Shown: positions 25,304-34,465 of the stretch, in pieces
Position numbering within the stretch: position 1 is the first letter of the stretch
Layout: every line of letters begins with the position of its first letter
From: Bradyrhizobium tropiciagri
GTDB taxonomy: Bacteria; Pseudomonadota; Alphaproteobacteria; Rhizobiales; Xanthobacteraceae
Direction: 5' to 3'
Length of the DNA stretch: 64,000 bases
Assembly (NCBI RefSeq): GCF_018130545.1
Contig: NZ_JAFCKF010000003.1
Coordinates: forward strand, 372,001 to 436,000
Notes under the pieces: generated by a model
Databases searched by the model: none
The model's input: only the letters and a program-made list of their open reading frames with translations
Told to the model about the DNA's origin: nothing
Position numbers and translations under genes: made by a program

Positions 25304-25912
25304 CTATTGCTGCTCGTCCTTGGGCGGCATCCGTGGCGGTGGCAGCGGCGTGAAGACCGATCCCTGCGCGCCGGCCGGCGGGGCCACGAATGTCCCCGTG
25401 GTGGAGTCGCCGCCGGTGGTCTCCACGATCGTCTTCGGGGTGATGTACTCCCTGACGAAGTCCGTGAGGGTCCCGTCGCCGCCACCGAAATCCGCCGCCC
25501 GCCCGCCCTGCGGGTGGCCGGCCTTGATCTCGCTGTCGGCCGTGTGAGTCTGTTCCGCCATGGCATCGCTGTAGGGAATGCGGAAGGCACGCGGCACGGC
25601 GCTCGGCCGGTTGTCTTCGTCAAGCTCTTCAACCCAGAGATAGATCGAGCCCGGATCGCCCTCCAACGTATGCGGCTCCACGATCCGCGTGGACAGCAGC
25701 TTGAAGTTGGCCGGCAGCTTCTCCGCGGAGGCCCAGCCGAGCAGGCCGCGCATGCCGCCGAAGCTGACGAAATAGAAGACGCTGGTCACGACGATGACGA
25801 CAGCCTTCATCGACCAGTGCAGGCGCGCATAGACCAGCACGATCAGCAGCAGCGCACCGATCACTGCGTAAGCGACCGCAATGGTGAGGATGACCGACTG
25901 CAAGCTAATCAT
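25304..25912 (-). CDS. two-helix membrane protein of an ExbB-like operon
   Basis: A 202-residue protein. Two hydrophobic helices occupy about residues 7-29 (VILTIAVAYAVIGALLLIVL) and 35-55 (MKAVVIVVTSVFYFVSFGGM). The remaining 145 residues are soluble, ending in a Pro-rich tail (PLPPPRMPPKDEQQ). I do not recognise a family. Its first eight bases overlap the upstream gene, which in turn overlaps the ExbB/TolQ-like gene, so the three are cotranslated. It is likely a membrane component of the same complex. Confidence 0.7.
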   Translation of the reverse strand: MISLQSVILTIAVAYAVIGALLLIVLVYARLHWSMKAVVIVVTSVFYFVSFGGMRGLLGWASAEKLPANFKLLSTRIVEPHTLEGDPGSIYLWVEELDEDNRPSAVPRAFRIPYSDAMAEQTHTADSEIKAGHPQGGRAADFGGGDGTLTDFVREYITPKTIVETTGGDSTTGTFVAPPAGAQGSVFTPLPPPRMPPKDEQQ

Positions 25913-26594
25913 TGCGGAGCACCCTGACGCCGGTTCTCGGAACGCCGGTTTTCGGATCGAGGTCGGCGCCGTTGCGCCAGTTGCTGCGGAAGGTCTCGAG
26001 CAGCGATTTCGGCCGCCGGTCGACGTTGATCACCTTGCCCTCGGCGTCGAGACGAAACCGCACCGCGGTCTTCTCGTCGCCGGTGTGATCGACCGTCAGC
26101 TTGTCGTCGAAGATCACCTGCGCCGTCGGATTGAGCTTCTGCACCTTGACATTGGCCTGCACCGGCTCGCCGGTGGTGGCCTGGAAATGCGAGACGTTGA
26201 CGGTGTATTCGCCGGCGACGACGCCGCGCAAGGTGACGATCTCCTCGCGGATCGGCGAGGCAATCTTCTTGCCGTTGACCACGATGAAGTCGTTGGCGCC
26301 GCCGCGATCGTCGCGGTCGAGCGTCAGGAAGCCGGCCTCGCGATGCCGGTACCAGGCAATGTTGCCGGCGGGGTCCTGCACGAACAGGTCGAGATCGTCG
26401 GGATGGTTGTCCGGCCAGTCCATCGTGATGATGAACTCCGCCTTGGATTCGATCTTGCCTTCCTTGGAGTCCGGCGATACCGCCAGCAGCGCGAGGAAGA
26501 ACAGGAACGCGACCACCTGCAGCGCCTTGAACAGCATCACGCCGAGCGGATCGAACGGCTCCTCCCGCGGATAGAGCCCGAACTCGTCCATCAT
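25905..26594 (-). CDS. single-pass membrane protein with beta-rich periplasmic domain, ExbB-like operon
   Basis: A 229-residue protein. It has a short cytoplasmic start, one membrane helix at about residues 19-42 (VMLFKALQVVAFLFFLALLA), and then a large exported domain. The segment MDWPDNHPDDLDLFVQDPAG and the later FLTLDRDDRGGAND look like a calcium-binding-type beta-sandwich with Asp-rich loops. Topologically it matches ExbD/TolR/MotB, the partners of ExbB/TolQ/MotA channels, although no ExbD sequence motif is seen. It overlaps the channel gene by four bases (ATGA). Confidence 0.7.
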   Translation of the reverse strand: MMDEFGLYPREEPFDPLGVMLFKALQVVAFLFFLALLAVSPDSKEGKIESKAEFIITMDWPDNHPDDLDLFVQDPAGNIAWYRHREAGFLTLDRDDRGGANDFIVVNGKKIASPIREEIVTLRGVVAGEYTVNVSHFQATTGEPVQANVKVQKLNPTAQVIFDDKLTVDHTGDEKTAVRFRLDAEGKVINVDRRPKSLLETFRSNWRNGADLDPKTGVPRTGVRVLRND

Positions 26595-27358
26595 GGCGTC
26601 GTTCCGAGGCGATGTTCCAGGGCCGGCGTGACATGCGTCTCGGTCAGCACCACGGCATCGGAAAACACCCGCTGGGTCGCGGAATCCAGCATGTAGTACT
26701 GGATCCGGACCAGGATCGATCCGATCAGCCCGGCCAGCGTCGTATACATCGCGACCGCCATGCCGTCGCTCATCAGGCCCATCGAGGATTTCATCGCGAC
26801 CTTGTCGGCGGCATCGAGCGAGGCGATCGGCGCCAGCATGATGATGAAGCCGATGATGGTGCCAAGCAGGCCGAGCTTCATCAGCGTATCGGAGACGAAG
26901 GCGCCGAACCCGTTGGACCCGCGCAGGCGATCGGCCAGCGTCCGCAGCAGCAGGGTCTGGTCGATCCGGCCCTTGGCCTGCGCGTCAGCCTTCTGCACCA
27001 GGCTCTTGATGTGATCGGTGACGAGGCCGCGCGGCAGGCCGCGCGCATCTGATGCAAGAACCTTGGCGCCGTCAGGCGCGGCGAGGATCGCGCGGCAGGA
27101 CCGCGCCACCTCGCCTTCCCGCGCGATCGCGCGCGTCCGCCAGAAGCAATGGACGCAGGTGAGAATGTAGAGCACCGCGATGACGCTGGAAATGTAGGTG
27201 CGGTCGGAACTGACCATGAGCCGGATCAGCCCGTAGCGCCACAGCAGGAAGGCGGCGAAGATCGACAGGCCGGTGAAGATCATCCAGAGCAGCAGGACGC
27301 TGCGCTCCGCCGTATCCGTGTCGGCCGATGCGGCCGCAGCTTCGACCTTGGCGTCCAT
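26591..27358 (-). CDS. MotA/TolQ/ExbB-type proton channel family protein
   Basis: A 255-residue membrane protein. Helices lie near residues 22-44, 57-75, 160-180 and 195-218. The conserved core is LMKLGLLGTIIGFIIMLAPI plus MSDGMAVAMYTTLAGLIGSI, the signature region of MotA/TolQ/ExbB channels that turn proton flow into movement of a periplasm-spanning partner. The start at 27358 has an AGGGAG site; an upstream in-frame extension lacks one. The two following genes overlap and encode single- and double-pass partners. No TonB or ExbD gene is next to it. Confidence 0.82.
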   Translation of the reverse strand: MDAKVEAAAASADTDTAERSVLLLWMIFTGLSIFAAFLLWRYGLIRLMVSSDRTYISSVIAVLYILTCVHCFWRTRAIAREGEVARSCRAILAAPDGAKVLASDARGLPRGLVTDHIKSLVQKADAQAKGRIDQTLLLRTLADRLRGSNGFGAFVSDTLMKLGLLGTIIGFIIMLAPIASLDAADKVAMKSSMGLMSDGMAVAMYTTLAGLIGSILVRIQYYMLDSATQRVFSDAVVLTETHVTPALEHRLGTTP

Positions 27359-27570
27359 GCTGCGTGAGCTCCCTGTGCCGACTGTTCCATGAGGCTCCGC
27401 GCGGGCCCCATCCGCCGTTAGAGCAGAGCCGGCCGGCGCCGTCCAAAGACATCTGCCCAGATTTGGTCGGGCAAATTTCCCGACCTGCATAGCTTGGCAT
27501 GCTTGCGATTGGCGGGGAATACCGCTGCTGTTAGCATCATGCTCTCGTCTGATCGCCGTGGAGTGATCGC

Positions 27571-28941
27571 ATGCGCCTCGTGCTTCAACTGGTCGCCCGC
27601 CTGCTCGTCATCGTCGCGCTGTGCCTTGGCGCGGCGACCGTCTGGGCCACGGTCGACGCCTATCGCAGCGTCGATCGCGCCACCGAGGCGTCCGCCGAGC
27701 GGGTGTCACAATCGCTCGAGGCGCTGTACTGGCGCGAATTGCTGCTACGCAGCAACCGGATGCGCGAGCAATTGCTGCCGGCGCCGGACTGGCGCACCAT
27801 CGAAACCATGGGCCTGATCGCACCCGGAATCTGCGTGCAGTTCGAACCGGCCGGCGCCTTCGAGAAGCCGCTGTGCGGCCAGAGCAAGGGGATCGGCAAG
27901 GCGCCGCCGCGCTGGTTCGCCGGCATCGTCCAGATGGTGCTCGGCGATCACGCCGCCGTCGAGCGGCCGATCAGCGCCCGCGCCGCCACCGCGGGAACCG
28001 TCCGCGCCACCGCCGATCCGGCCGCTGCGATCGCGCTCGCCTGGCAGCACATCCTGGACAACATCCATGTCGCATTGCTGATGGCGCTCGCAATCGCGCT
28101 GCTCGCCTCGCTTGCGATCGCACATACGCTTGCGCCCGCGCGTTCGATCGTCTCGGCGCTGCGGCGGATGGCCGACGGCGAGTACCGGACCCCGCTGCCG
28201 CGCGTCCGCTCGATGGAGCTCGCGATGATCGGACGCGCCGTCGGTGATCTCGGCGACCGCCTCGCGCAGGCCGAGGAGGAGCGCACGGTGCTGACCAGGC
28301 GGTTGCTGGAAATTCGCAGCGACGAACGCCGCACGCTGGCGCGCGAGTTGCACGACGAGTTCGGCCAGAACCTCACCGCGATCCTCGCCTTCGCCAACAC
28401 GATCGAGGCCAGTTCCGGCGACAAATACGCCGCCGGCACCGAGATTGCGCAGGATGCACGCATGATCTCGCAGGCGACGCGCCGCATCATGGCCTGCCTG
28501 CGCGATACGCTGAACCGCTTGCGCCATCCGCCGGCCGAGGAGCTCGGGCTGGAGGCCAGCCTGGTCGATCTGGTCGACAGCTGGCGATCGCGCACGGCGC
28601 AGCCGATGATCCAGCTCGATTTGCAGGGCGATCTCGCCGACATCAGCGGCACGGTCGCAGCCACCGCCTATCGCGTCGCGCAGGAGTGCCTGACCAATGC
28701 GCTGCGCCACAGCGCGGCGCGCGAGATCGTGTTGCGGATCGAGCGGCGGACCGGAACCGAGAATGCACTGCTGGTGCGGGTCGAGGATGACGGCGGCGGC
28801 GATGCCGCCAAAGTGGCGCAATCGGCGGGCTTCGGCCTCACCGGCGTCAGCGAGCGCGTCGCCGCGCTCGGCGGCTCGCTGTCGATCGCGCGCGCCAGCC
28901 GCGGCGTCAGCGTCGCTGCCACGATCCCGCTCGCCGCCTGA
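27571..28941 (+). CDS. NarL-type sensor histidine kinase
   Basis: A 456-residue membrane sensor. Helix 1 is near residues 5-27 (LVARLLVIVALCLGAATVWA), a periplasmic sensing region follows to about 160, and helix 2 (HVALLMALAIALLASLAIAH) leads into a HAMP domain. The HisKA_3 dimerisation domain holds the phosphorylated His261 in ARELHDEFGQN, and the ATPase domain ends with DDGGG and GFGLTGVSERVAALGG. The response regulator gene starts one base after its stop codon. It has a GGAG site and is divergent from the ExbB-like operon, so it might control that operon. Confidence 0.9.
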   Translation: MRLVLQLVARLLVIVALCLGAATVWATVDAYRSVDRATEASAERVSQSLEALYWRELLLRSNRMREQLLPAPDWRTIETMGLIAPGICVQFEPAGAFEKPLCGQSKGIGKAPPRWFAGIVQMVLGDHAAVERPISARAATAGTVRATADPAAAIALAWQHILDNIHVALLMALAIALLASLAIAHTLAPARSIVSALRRMADGEYRTPLPRVRSMELAMIGRAVGDLGDRLAQAEEERTVLTRRLLEIRSDERRTLARELHDEFGQNLTAILAFANTIEASSGDKYAAGTEIAQDARMISQATRRIMACLRDTLNRLRHPPAEELGLEASLVDLVDSWRSRTAQPMIQLDLQGDLADISGTVAATAYRVAQECLTNALRHSAAREIVLRIERRTGTENALLVRVEDDGGGDAAKVAQSAGFGLTGVSERVAALGGSLSIARASRGVSVAATIPLAA

Positions 28942-28942
28942 G

Positions 28943-29623
28943 ATGACTACCGCGAGGATGGCAACCGTGACGACGATGCCAAAGATTCCGGGCATCTCGA
29001 TCCTGCTGGTGGACGACCATCCCGTGGTCCGCCAAGGCTATCGGCGCGTGCTCGAACATCAGGACGATTTCCGCGTCGTCGCCGAGGCCGACAACGCCGC
29101 CAATGCCTATCGCGCGTTCAAATCGCACCAGCCTGATGTGGTCGTGATGGACATCTCGATGCCCGGCGCGAGCGGGCTGGAGGCGATCCGTAACATTCGC
29201 GCGCGCGACGCCGATGCCCGCATCCTCGTCTTCAGCATGCACAGCGAGGCGGCCCAGGTGAAGGCGGCGTTCAGCGCCGGCGCCTCTGGCTTCGTCACCA
29301 AAGGCAGCGAACCGGCCGAATTGATCGCGGCGATCCGCTCGGTGGCGCGCGGCGAGCATGCGATGAGCGACGACGTCGCCCGGGTGCTCGCGCTCGAAAG
29401 CCTGGTGCCGACCCAATCGGCCCTCGACCAGCTCGGCGAGCGCGAGATCGAGATTTTGAGGCAGCTCGCGGCCGGCCACACCAAGGAGCAGATCGCCGCC
29501 AACCTCAATCTCAGCACCAAGACCGTTCAGAACTACCATTATCTGATCAAGGCCAAGACCGGCATGCGGACCGACGCCCAGCTGGTCCGCCTCGCCGTCG
29601 AATGCGGGCTGGCAAATTTGTAA
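28943..29623 (+). CDS. LuxR/NarL-family response regulator
   Basis: A 226-residue regulator. The receiver domain has the acidic pair in LVDDHPVVRQGY, the phosphorylated Asp in VVVMDISMPGASG, the Thr/Ser in VFSMHS and Lys in FVTKGSEPAELI. The C-terminal LuxR helix-turn-helix runs LGEREIEILRQLAAGHTKEQ and LSTKTVQNYHYLIKAKTG. It should be phosphorylated by the histidine kinase encoded just before it. Which of three nearby starts is used (28943, 28958 or 28976) is not certain; none has a clear ribosome site. Confidence 0.92.
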   Translation: MTTARMATVTTMPKIPGISILLVDDHPVVRQGYRRVLEHQDDFRVVAEADNAANAYRAFKSHQPDVVVMDISMPGASGLEAIRNIRARDADARILVFSMHSEAAQVKAAFSAGASGFVTKGSEPAELIAAIRSVARGEHAMSDDVARVLALESLVPTQSALDQLGEREIEILRQLAAGHTKEQIAANLNLSTKTVQNYHYLIKAKTGMRTDAQLVRLAVECGLANL

Positions 29624-29660
29624 GCCTCGCAACCCGGAATGGTGCCCTTTCGCGTGACAT

Positions 29661-29692
29661 CAGGGCGGGTTACGCTACGCTGATCCGCCCTG
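29661..29692. repeat. short palindromic repeat before the amidohydrolase gene
   Basis: CAGGGCGG and CCGCCCTG enclose GTTACGCTACGCTGAT. The core resembles the GGGTTACGC...TAACCC element that recurs in Bradyrhizobiaceae. It could also act as a terminator for the two-component operon. Confidence 0.55.
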
Positions 29693-29719
29693 CGCAATCA
29701 CAAGAAACGGACGCTCCCC

Positions 29720-30892
29720 ATGCCCATCGTCAATCGCGTTGCCGCCCTCTCGGATGAAATGGCCGCCTGGCGCCATGACTTCCACGAGAATCCCGAACTG
29801 CTCTACGAGGTGCACCGCACCGCCGGCATCGTCGCCGACAGACTGCGCGAGTTCGGCTGCGACGAGGTGGTGACCGGGATCGGGCGCACCGGCGTGGTCG
29901 GCGTGATCCGCGGCCGCAAATCGACGTCAGGCAAGACCATCGGGCTGCGCGCCGACATGGATGCGCTACCGATCGTGGAGGCCTCGGGCGTCGCCTACGC
30001 CTCCAAGGTCCCCGGCAAGATGCACGCCTGCGGCCATGACGGCCACACCGCGATGCTGCTGGGCGCCGCGAAATACCTCACCGAGACGCGCAATTTCGAC
30101 GGCACCGCGGTCGTGATCTTCCAGCCCGCCGAGGAAGGCGGCGCCGGCGGCAAGGCGATGGTCGACGACGGGCTGATGACCCGCTGGGGCATCCAAGAGG
30201 TCTACGGTCTGCACAACATGCCCGGCCTGCCCGAGGGCTATTTCGCGACCACGCCGGGCCCGATGCTGGCCTCGTCGGATACGCTGAAGATCACCGTACA
30301 CGGCAAGGGCGGCCACGCCGGCGCCGCGCCGCATGAGGCGATCGACAGCGTCCTGATTGGCGCCCAGATCATCAATGCGCTGCAGTCGATCGTGTCGCGC
30401 AATCTCGATCCGCTGAAATCGGCGGTGATCTCGATCACCATGTTCGAGGCCGGCGCCGCGTTCAACGTGATCCCGGAGACCGTGACGCTGGGCGGCACCG
30501 TGCGCACGCTGGATCCCGGCGTGCGCGATATGGTCGAGCGCCGGATCGGCGAGGTCGCCTCCAGCATCGCCAAGGCCTATGGCGGATCGGCCGAGACGGA
30601 TTATGGACGGATGTATCCGGTGACGCTGAACCACGCGCGCGAAGCCGGCGTCGCCGCCGAGGTCGCCCGCGATGTGGTCGGCGCCGACCGCGTCAACGAC
30701 AATCTGGTGCCGGTGATGGGCGCCGAGGATTTTGCCTTCATGCTGGAGGCGCGTCCCGGCGCGTTCGTCTTCCTCGGCATGGGCGACGGCCCGATGTGCC
30801 ACCACCCCGCCTACAAGTTCAACGACAACATCCTCGGCCACGGCGCCTCCTATTGGGTGCGGCTGGTCGAGAAGCAGATGCCGGCGGGCTAG
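29720..30892 (+). CDS. M20 family amidohydrolase (hippurate hydrolase-like)
   Basis: A 390-residue M20D peptidase. WRHDFHENPELLYEVHRTA, GLRADMDALPI, MHACGHDGHTAMLLGAA and IFQPAEEGGAGGKAMVDDG are the standard blocks with metal ligands; MGAEDFAFMLEARPG closes the catalytic domain. Family members hydrolyse N-acyl amino acids such as hippurate or indole-acetyl amino acids. The length is typical. It is a single gene, convergent with the agmatine deiminase gene. Substrate is uncertain. Confidence 0.92.
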   Translation: MPIVNRVAALSDEMAAWRHDFHENPELLYEVHRTAGIVADRLREFGCDEVVTGIGRTGVVGVIRGRKSTSGKTIGLRADMDALPIVEASGVAYASKVPGKMHACGHDGHTAMLLGAAKYLTETRNFDGTAVVIFQPAEEGGAGGKAMVDDGLMTRWGIQEVYGLHNMPGLPEGYFATTPGPMLASSDTLKITVHGKGGHAGAAPHEAIDSVLIGAQIINALQSIVSRNLDPLKSAVISITMFEAGAAFNVIPETVTLGGTVRTLDPGVRDMVERRIGEVASSIAKAYGGSAETDYGRMYPVTLNHAREAGVAAEVARDVVGADRVNDNLVPVMGAEDFAFMLEARPGAFVFLGMGDGPMCHHPAYKFNDNILGHGASYWVRLVEKQMPAG

Positions 30893-30907
30893 CGCCGCCC
30901 GCGAGCT

Positions 30908-30930
30908 CGGCCGCGATCCGTTCGCGGCCG
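30908..30930. terminator. bidirectional hairpin between convergent genes
   Basis: CGGCCGCGA and TCGCGGCCG make a perfect 9-bp stem with a TCCGT loop, 15 bases after the amidohydrolase stop and 8 bases past the agmatine deiminase stop on the other strand. There is no T-tract. Confidence 0.45.
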
Positions 30931-30938
30931 GGCCGTCA

Positions 30939-31964
30939 CTAGCGCGGCTGCTGCTGCGTGGTGCAGTGAATGCCGCCGCCACCGGCGGCGATGCCATCGA
31001 TGTTGAGCTGGATGATTTCCCGGTCCGGATACAGGTCGCGCAGTTTGTCGCGCGCATTACCGTCCGCGGTCGCGTCGCCGAACTCCGGTGTGATGACGGC
31101 ACCGTTGCAGACGTAGAAATTGATGTAGCCGGCGGCGAAATCCTTGCTGCCGTGCTTCGGACGCACCGTCGACGGCCCCTGCAGCATCACGACCTCCAAA
31201 CGCCGGCCCTTCGCATCGACAGCGCCGCGCAGGATCTCGAGGTGCCGTTTCGTGACGGCGTGATCGAACGACGACGTGTCCTGTTCGAGGCCCGCCACGA
31301 CGACGCCCGGGCTCGCAAATCGCGCATAGAAGTCGGTATGCCCGTCGGTGATGTCCTTGCCGGCAATGCCGGGCAGCCAGATGATCTTTTCCAGCCCGAG
31401 CAGGCGAGACAATTCGGCCTCGCATTGCTCCTTTGACACATCCGGGTTGCGATTTGGGTTCAGGACGCAGCTCTCGGTGATGATGGCGGTCCCCTCGCCG
31501 TCGACTTCGATACCGCCGCCTTCCAGCACCAGTCGGGCCTTGATGAACGCCGCCGTCGCAGCCCGGGCCACGTATTCCGCGACCCCGGCATCGAGCGCAT
31601 GGCGCTGCTTGTTGCCCCAGCCGTTGAAATTGAAACCGACCGCGCCGAGCTGCCCCGACGGGTCCTTCACGAACACCGGTCCGGTGTCGCGCATCCAGAT
31701 ATCATCGACCGGTCGAATGACGAGGCTGACCGAGGGGCCGCACAGCCGCGCGGCAATCTCGCGGTCCTCCTCGCGGACCAGCATGTTGACGCGTTCATAG
31801 GCCGCGATGGTCTTTGCGATGGTGGCGAGATTGTCCCGCGCCACCGGAAGCAGCTTGCCGCCCCAGATCGCCGCGCTGGCGCCGAAGGCCATCCAGGTCG
31901 CGGCATGCGGCGCGCCCTCGTCCGGCATCCGCCAGTTCGCTTGATCGAGTGCAGGACTGTCCAC
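30939..31964 (-). CDS. agmatine deiminase family protein
   Basis: A 341-residue porphyromonas-type peptidylarginine/agmatine deiminase. Substrate and catalytic motifs are DDIWMRDTGPVFV, NFNGWGNKQRHALD, VLEGGGIEVDGEGT, DGHTDFYARF and the C-terminal GGGGIHCTTQQQP with the nucleophilic Cys. It hydrolyses agmatine to N-carbamoylputrescine in polyamine synthesis. The start is a GTG at 31964 with a nearby GGA; an ATG at 31928 is the alternative and would remove only 12 residues. No other polyamine genes are adjacent. Confidence 0.9.
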   Translation of the reverse strand: MDSPALDQANWRMPDEGAPHAATWMAFGASAAIWGGKLLPVARDNLATIAKTIAAYERVNMLVREEDREIAARLCGPSVSLVIRPVDDIWMRDTGPVFVKDPSGQLGAVGFNFNGWGNKQRHALDAGVAEYVARAATAAFIKARLVLEGGGIEVDGEGTAIITESCVLNPNRNPDVSKEQCEAELSRLLGLEKIIWLPGIAGKDITDGHTDFYARFASPGVVVAGLEQDTSSFDHAVTKRHLEILRGAVDAKGRRLEVVMLQGPSTVRPKHGSKDFAAGYINFYVCNGAVITPEFGDATADGNARDKLRDLYPDREIIQLNIDGIAAGGGGIHCTTQQQPR

Positions 31965-32057
31965 GCGCGTTCCGGCCGGGACGGCCGCCCCTGTTCCTCG
32001 CAGGGTAGCGCGGTTGCTCCCGCGCCGGCGACCCCTTTTGCAGTGTCCCGCCCCCGC

Positions 32058-32621
32058 CTAACGGGTGCCGTCGGCCTCGCTTGCCGCGACCATCCGCGCG
32101 GCGACGCGGTCGCGCTTGACGAAGTGGTGGTAGGCGACCGCGGCGAGGTGCAGCACGATCAGCGCCAGCAGCACATAGGCGAAGAAGATGTGGCGCCCCT
32201 CATAAGCATCCGCCGCCGCCTTGTCGGGCGAGGTGATCTGCGGCACGTGGAACAGGCCGAAGAAGCTCGAATAGTCCTGGGCGCGCGAGCCGGAATGGGC
32301 CCAACCCAGCATCGCGACCAGGATGGTGACGGCATAGAGCGCACCGTGGTTGACGCGGGCGGCGATCCGCTGCCAGGCGGGCATCTCGGCCGGCAGCGCC
32401 GGGGTCGGATTGACGCTGCGCCAGAGCAGCCGCAGCACCGTCAGCAGCAGCACCAGATAGCCGATATCGGCGTGGATCGACCGGTAGAAGAACTTGTCCG
32501 CCCGCGCCGGGATGTGGTTCATCCACCAGCCATAGGCCAGCATGCCGATGATGGTGATGCCCAGCACCCAGTGGAAGGCGCGGGCGAGCGAGCCCCAGCT
32601 CGCGGCGGTATTGCGGATCAT
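32058..32621 (-). CDS. cytochrome b561 family protein
   Basis: A 187-residue four-helix membrane protein. Haem-ligand histidines lie in RAFHWVLGITIIGML, FYRSIHADIGYLVLLL, RVNHGALYAVTILVAMLG and IFFAYVLLALIVLHL (with AAVAYHHFVKRD after it). Bacterial b561 proteins shuttle electrons between quinones and periplasmic acceptors such as superoxide. The ATG at 32621 is used; an upstream extension has no similarity. It is divergent from murI with 173 bases between them. Confidence 0.9.
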   Translation of the reverse strand: MIRNTAASWGSLARAFHWVLGITIIGMLAYGWWMNHIPARADKFFYRSIHADIGYLVLLLTVLRLLWRSVNPTPALPAEMPAWQRIAARVNHGALYAVTILVAMLGWAHSGSRAQDYSSFFGLFHVPQITSPDKAAADAYEGRHIFFAYVLLALIVLHLAAVAYHHFVKRDRVAARMVAASEADGTR

Positions 32622-32794
32622 GGTGGATTGGCCCTGTTTGGATTTCGCACGTCGCAGCAATAGCTTGCACGTGATACTTGCACGTATTGGCCAAGGCCAT
32701 ATGAAATTCCCGCCTTCACCGCCTTTTGTCGGCCCCAAAGGCCGGGCAGGCAAAGACAACTGAATGGTAACCCTGCTTCGGATAGAATTTCGGC

Positions 32795-33592
32795 GTGTCC
32801 ACCCCCCCGACCATCCTCGTGTTCGATTCCGGCCTTGGCGGCCTCACCGTGCTGCGCGAGATCGTCCGCGCCCGGCCCGACGCACACTATGTGTACGTCG
32901 CCGACGACGCCTTCTTCCCCTATGGCCACCACAGCGAGGACGAGATCATCGCCCGCGTGGTGCCGCTGGTCGGCGATCTGATCGATGCCCACGCGCCCGA
33001 CCTCGTCGTGATCGCCTGCAACACGGCGTCCACCCTCGTCATGTCGCATTTGCGCGATGCCTACCGCCTGCCCTTCGTCGGCACCGTGCCGGCGATCAAG
33101 CCGGCCTGCGCCTCGTCGAAAACCCGCCGCGTCTCGGTGCTCGGCACCAGGGGCACCGTGAAGCGGGAATATACCCGCAAGCTGATCTCGGACTTCGCGC
33201 AGGGCTGCGAGGTGACGCTGGTCGGCTCCGGCGAGCTCGCCTCGCTGGCGGAAGCAGCCCTCAGCGGCACGAGCGTGCGCGACGAGGATATCGCGGCCGA
33301 GCTCGCACCCTGCTTCGTCGGCGACGGCGCTGATGACCCCGGCCGCACCGACACCGTCGTGCTGGCCTGCACGCATTATCCGCTGCTGCTGGAACGGCTG
33401 TCGAGGCTCGCACCGTGGCCGGTCGACTGGATCGATCCGGCGCCCGCGATCGCCCGCCGCGTCGCCGATCTGCTCGGCCCTGCGGGCACGGAGAGCGATG
33501 AAGCCGGCGCCGAGATGATCTTCACCTCGAAGCGGCCGCATGCGCTCACCGCGGCGCTGACGCCATTCTTCGGTGGCCGCGTCCCGGCCTGA
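32795..33592 (+). CDS. murI: glutamate racemase
   Basis: A 265-residue Asp/Glu racemase. VFDSGLGGLTVLREI holds the first catalytic Asp/Ser; the two catalytic cysteines lie in VIACNTASTLV and VLACTHYPLLLERL; FVGTVPAIKPA is also typical. It supplies D-glutamate for peptidoglycan. The start is GTG at 32795, which sets the domain right at the N terminus. It appears monocistronic; the HpaI-type aldolase begins 61 bases later on the same strand but is unrelated. Confidence 0.93.
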   Translation: MSTPPTILVFDSGLGGLTVLREIVRARPDAHYVYVADDAFFPYGHHSEDEIIARVVPLVGDLIDAHAPDLVVIACNTASTLVMSHLRDAYRLPFVGTVPAIKPACASSKTRRVSVLGTRGTVKREYTRKLISDFAQGCEVTLVGSGELASLAEAALSGTSVRDEDIAAELAPCFVGDGADDPGRTDTVVLACTHYPLLLERLSRLAPWPVDWIDPAPAIARRVADLLGPAGTESDEAGAEMIFTSKRPHALTAALTPFFGGRVPA

Positions 33593-33652
33593 TGCTTTTC
33601 GCAGTCACGCGGTGCTGCTAGTTTTTGTCCTTGCTTCGCAGGAGGACCGCAC

Positions 33653-34429
33653 GTGACCGCAGCCCCGCTGACGCCGCTCAATCGATTGCGAAAACAATGG
33701 CGCGACAAGCGCCCGACCTTCGGCGCGATCGCGACCATACCGAGCATCCAGACCGTGCAGATCATGGCGCAGTCGCTGGACTGGATCATCGTCGATCTCG
33801 AGCACGGCCCGATCGACCTCGGCACCGCGCATGCGATGATCGTCGCCACTTCGGGCACGCCCTGTGTGCCGATGGTGCGGATTGCCGCCAACGAGCCGCA
33901 CCTGGCCAAGGCACCGATGGACATCGGCGCGCTCGGCATCAACTTCCCGATGATCCTCGACCGCGGCGATGCCGAGAAGGCGGTGCGCAGCGTGCGCTAC
34001 CCGCCGCAGGGCGACCGGCTCTGGGGCCCGTTCCACGCGCCGTTTCGCTGGGGCGTCTCGATGAACGACTATATGGCGACCGCCGACGACGACATGATCT
34101 GCATGATCACGATCGAGCATGTCGATGCCGTGAACCGGATCGACGAGATCATGGCAACGCCCGGCATCGACCTCGCGGTGATCGGCCCCGGCGATCTCGC
34201 CACCTCGATCAACAAGCGCGGCCTGCCCGACGATCCCGAGGTGGTCGCTTTGATGCAGCGTGCCGAGCAAGGCATCATGAAGAGCGGCGTGCCGATCGGC
34301 GGCGTTGCGCGCACCGCAGACCAAGCCAATGCGATGATCGACCGCGGCTACCTCGCGCTCGCGCTCGGCTTCGACTGGTCGCTGTTCCAGCGCGGTATCG
34401 CGGCGGCGTTCGCCGGGATCAGGCGGTAG
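33653..34429 (+). CDS. HpcH/HpaI aldolase/citrate lyase family protein
   Basis: A 258-residue class II pyruvate-type aldolase. Diagnostic parts are DWIIVDLEHGPIDLGTAHAM, PMVRIAANEPHLAKAPMDIG and the VIGPGDLATSINKRG block near the C terminus. Family members cleave or form 2-keto-3-deoxy-type acids with a divalent metal. The start is GTG at 33653 after a GCAGGAGGA ribosome site. A decayed fragment matching its last 36 codons lies at 53281-53390 in this window. Its physiological substrate is unknown. Confidence 0.9.
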   Translation: MTAAPLTPLNRLRKQWRDKRPTFGAIATIPSIQTVQIMAQSLDWIIVDLEHGPIDLGTAHAMIVATSGTPCVPMVRIAANEPHLAKAPMDIGALGINFPMILDRGDAEKAVRSVRYPPQGDRLWGPFHAPFRWGVSMNDYMATADDDMICMITIEHVDAVNRIDEIMATPGIDLAVIGPGDLATSINKRGLPDDPEVVALMQRAEQGIMKSGVPIGGVARTADQANAMIDRGYLALALGFDWSLFQRGIAAAFAGIRR

Positions 34430-34465
34430 GCGTCGTCAACCATCCAGGCCGGTCAGCCAAGCGAC

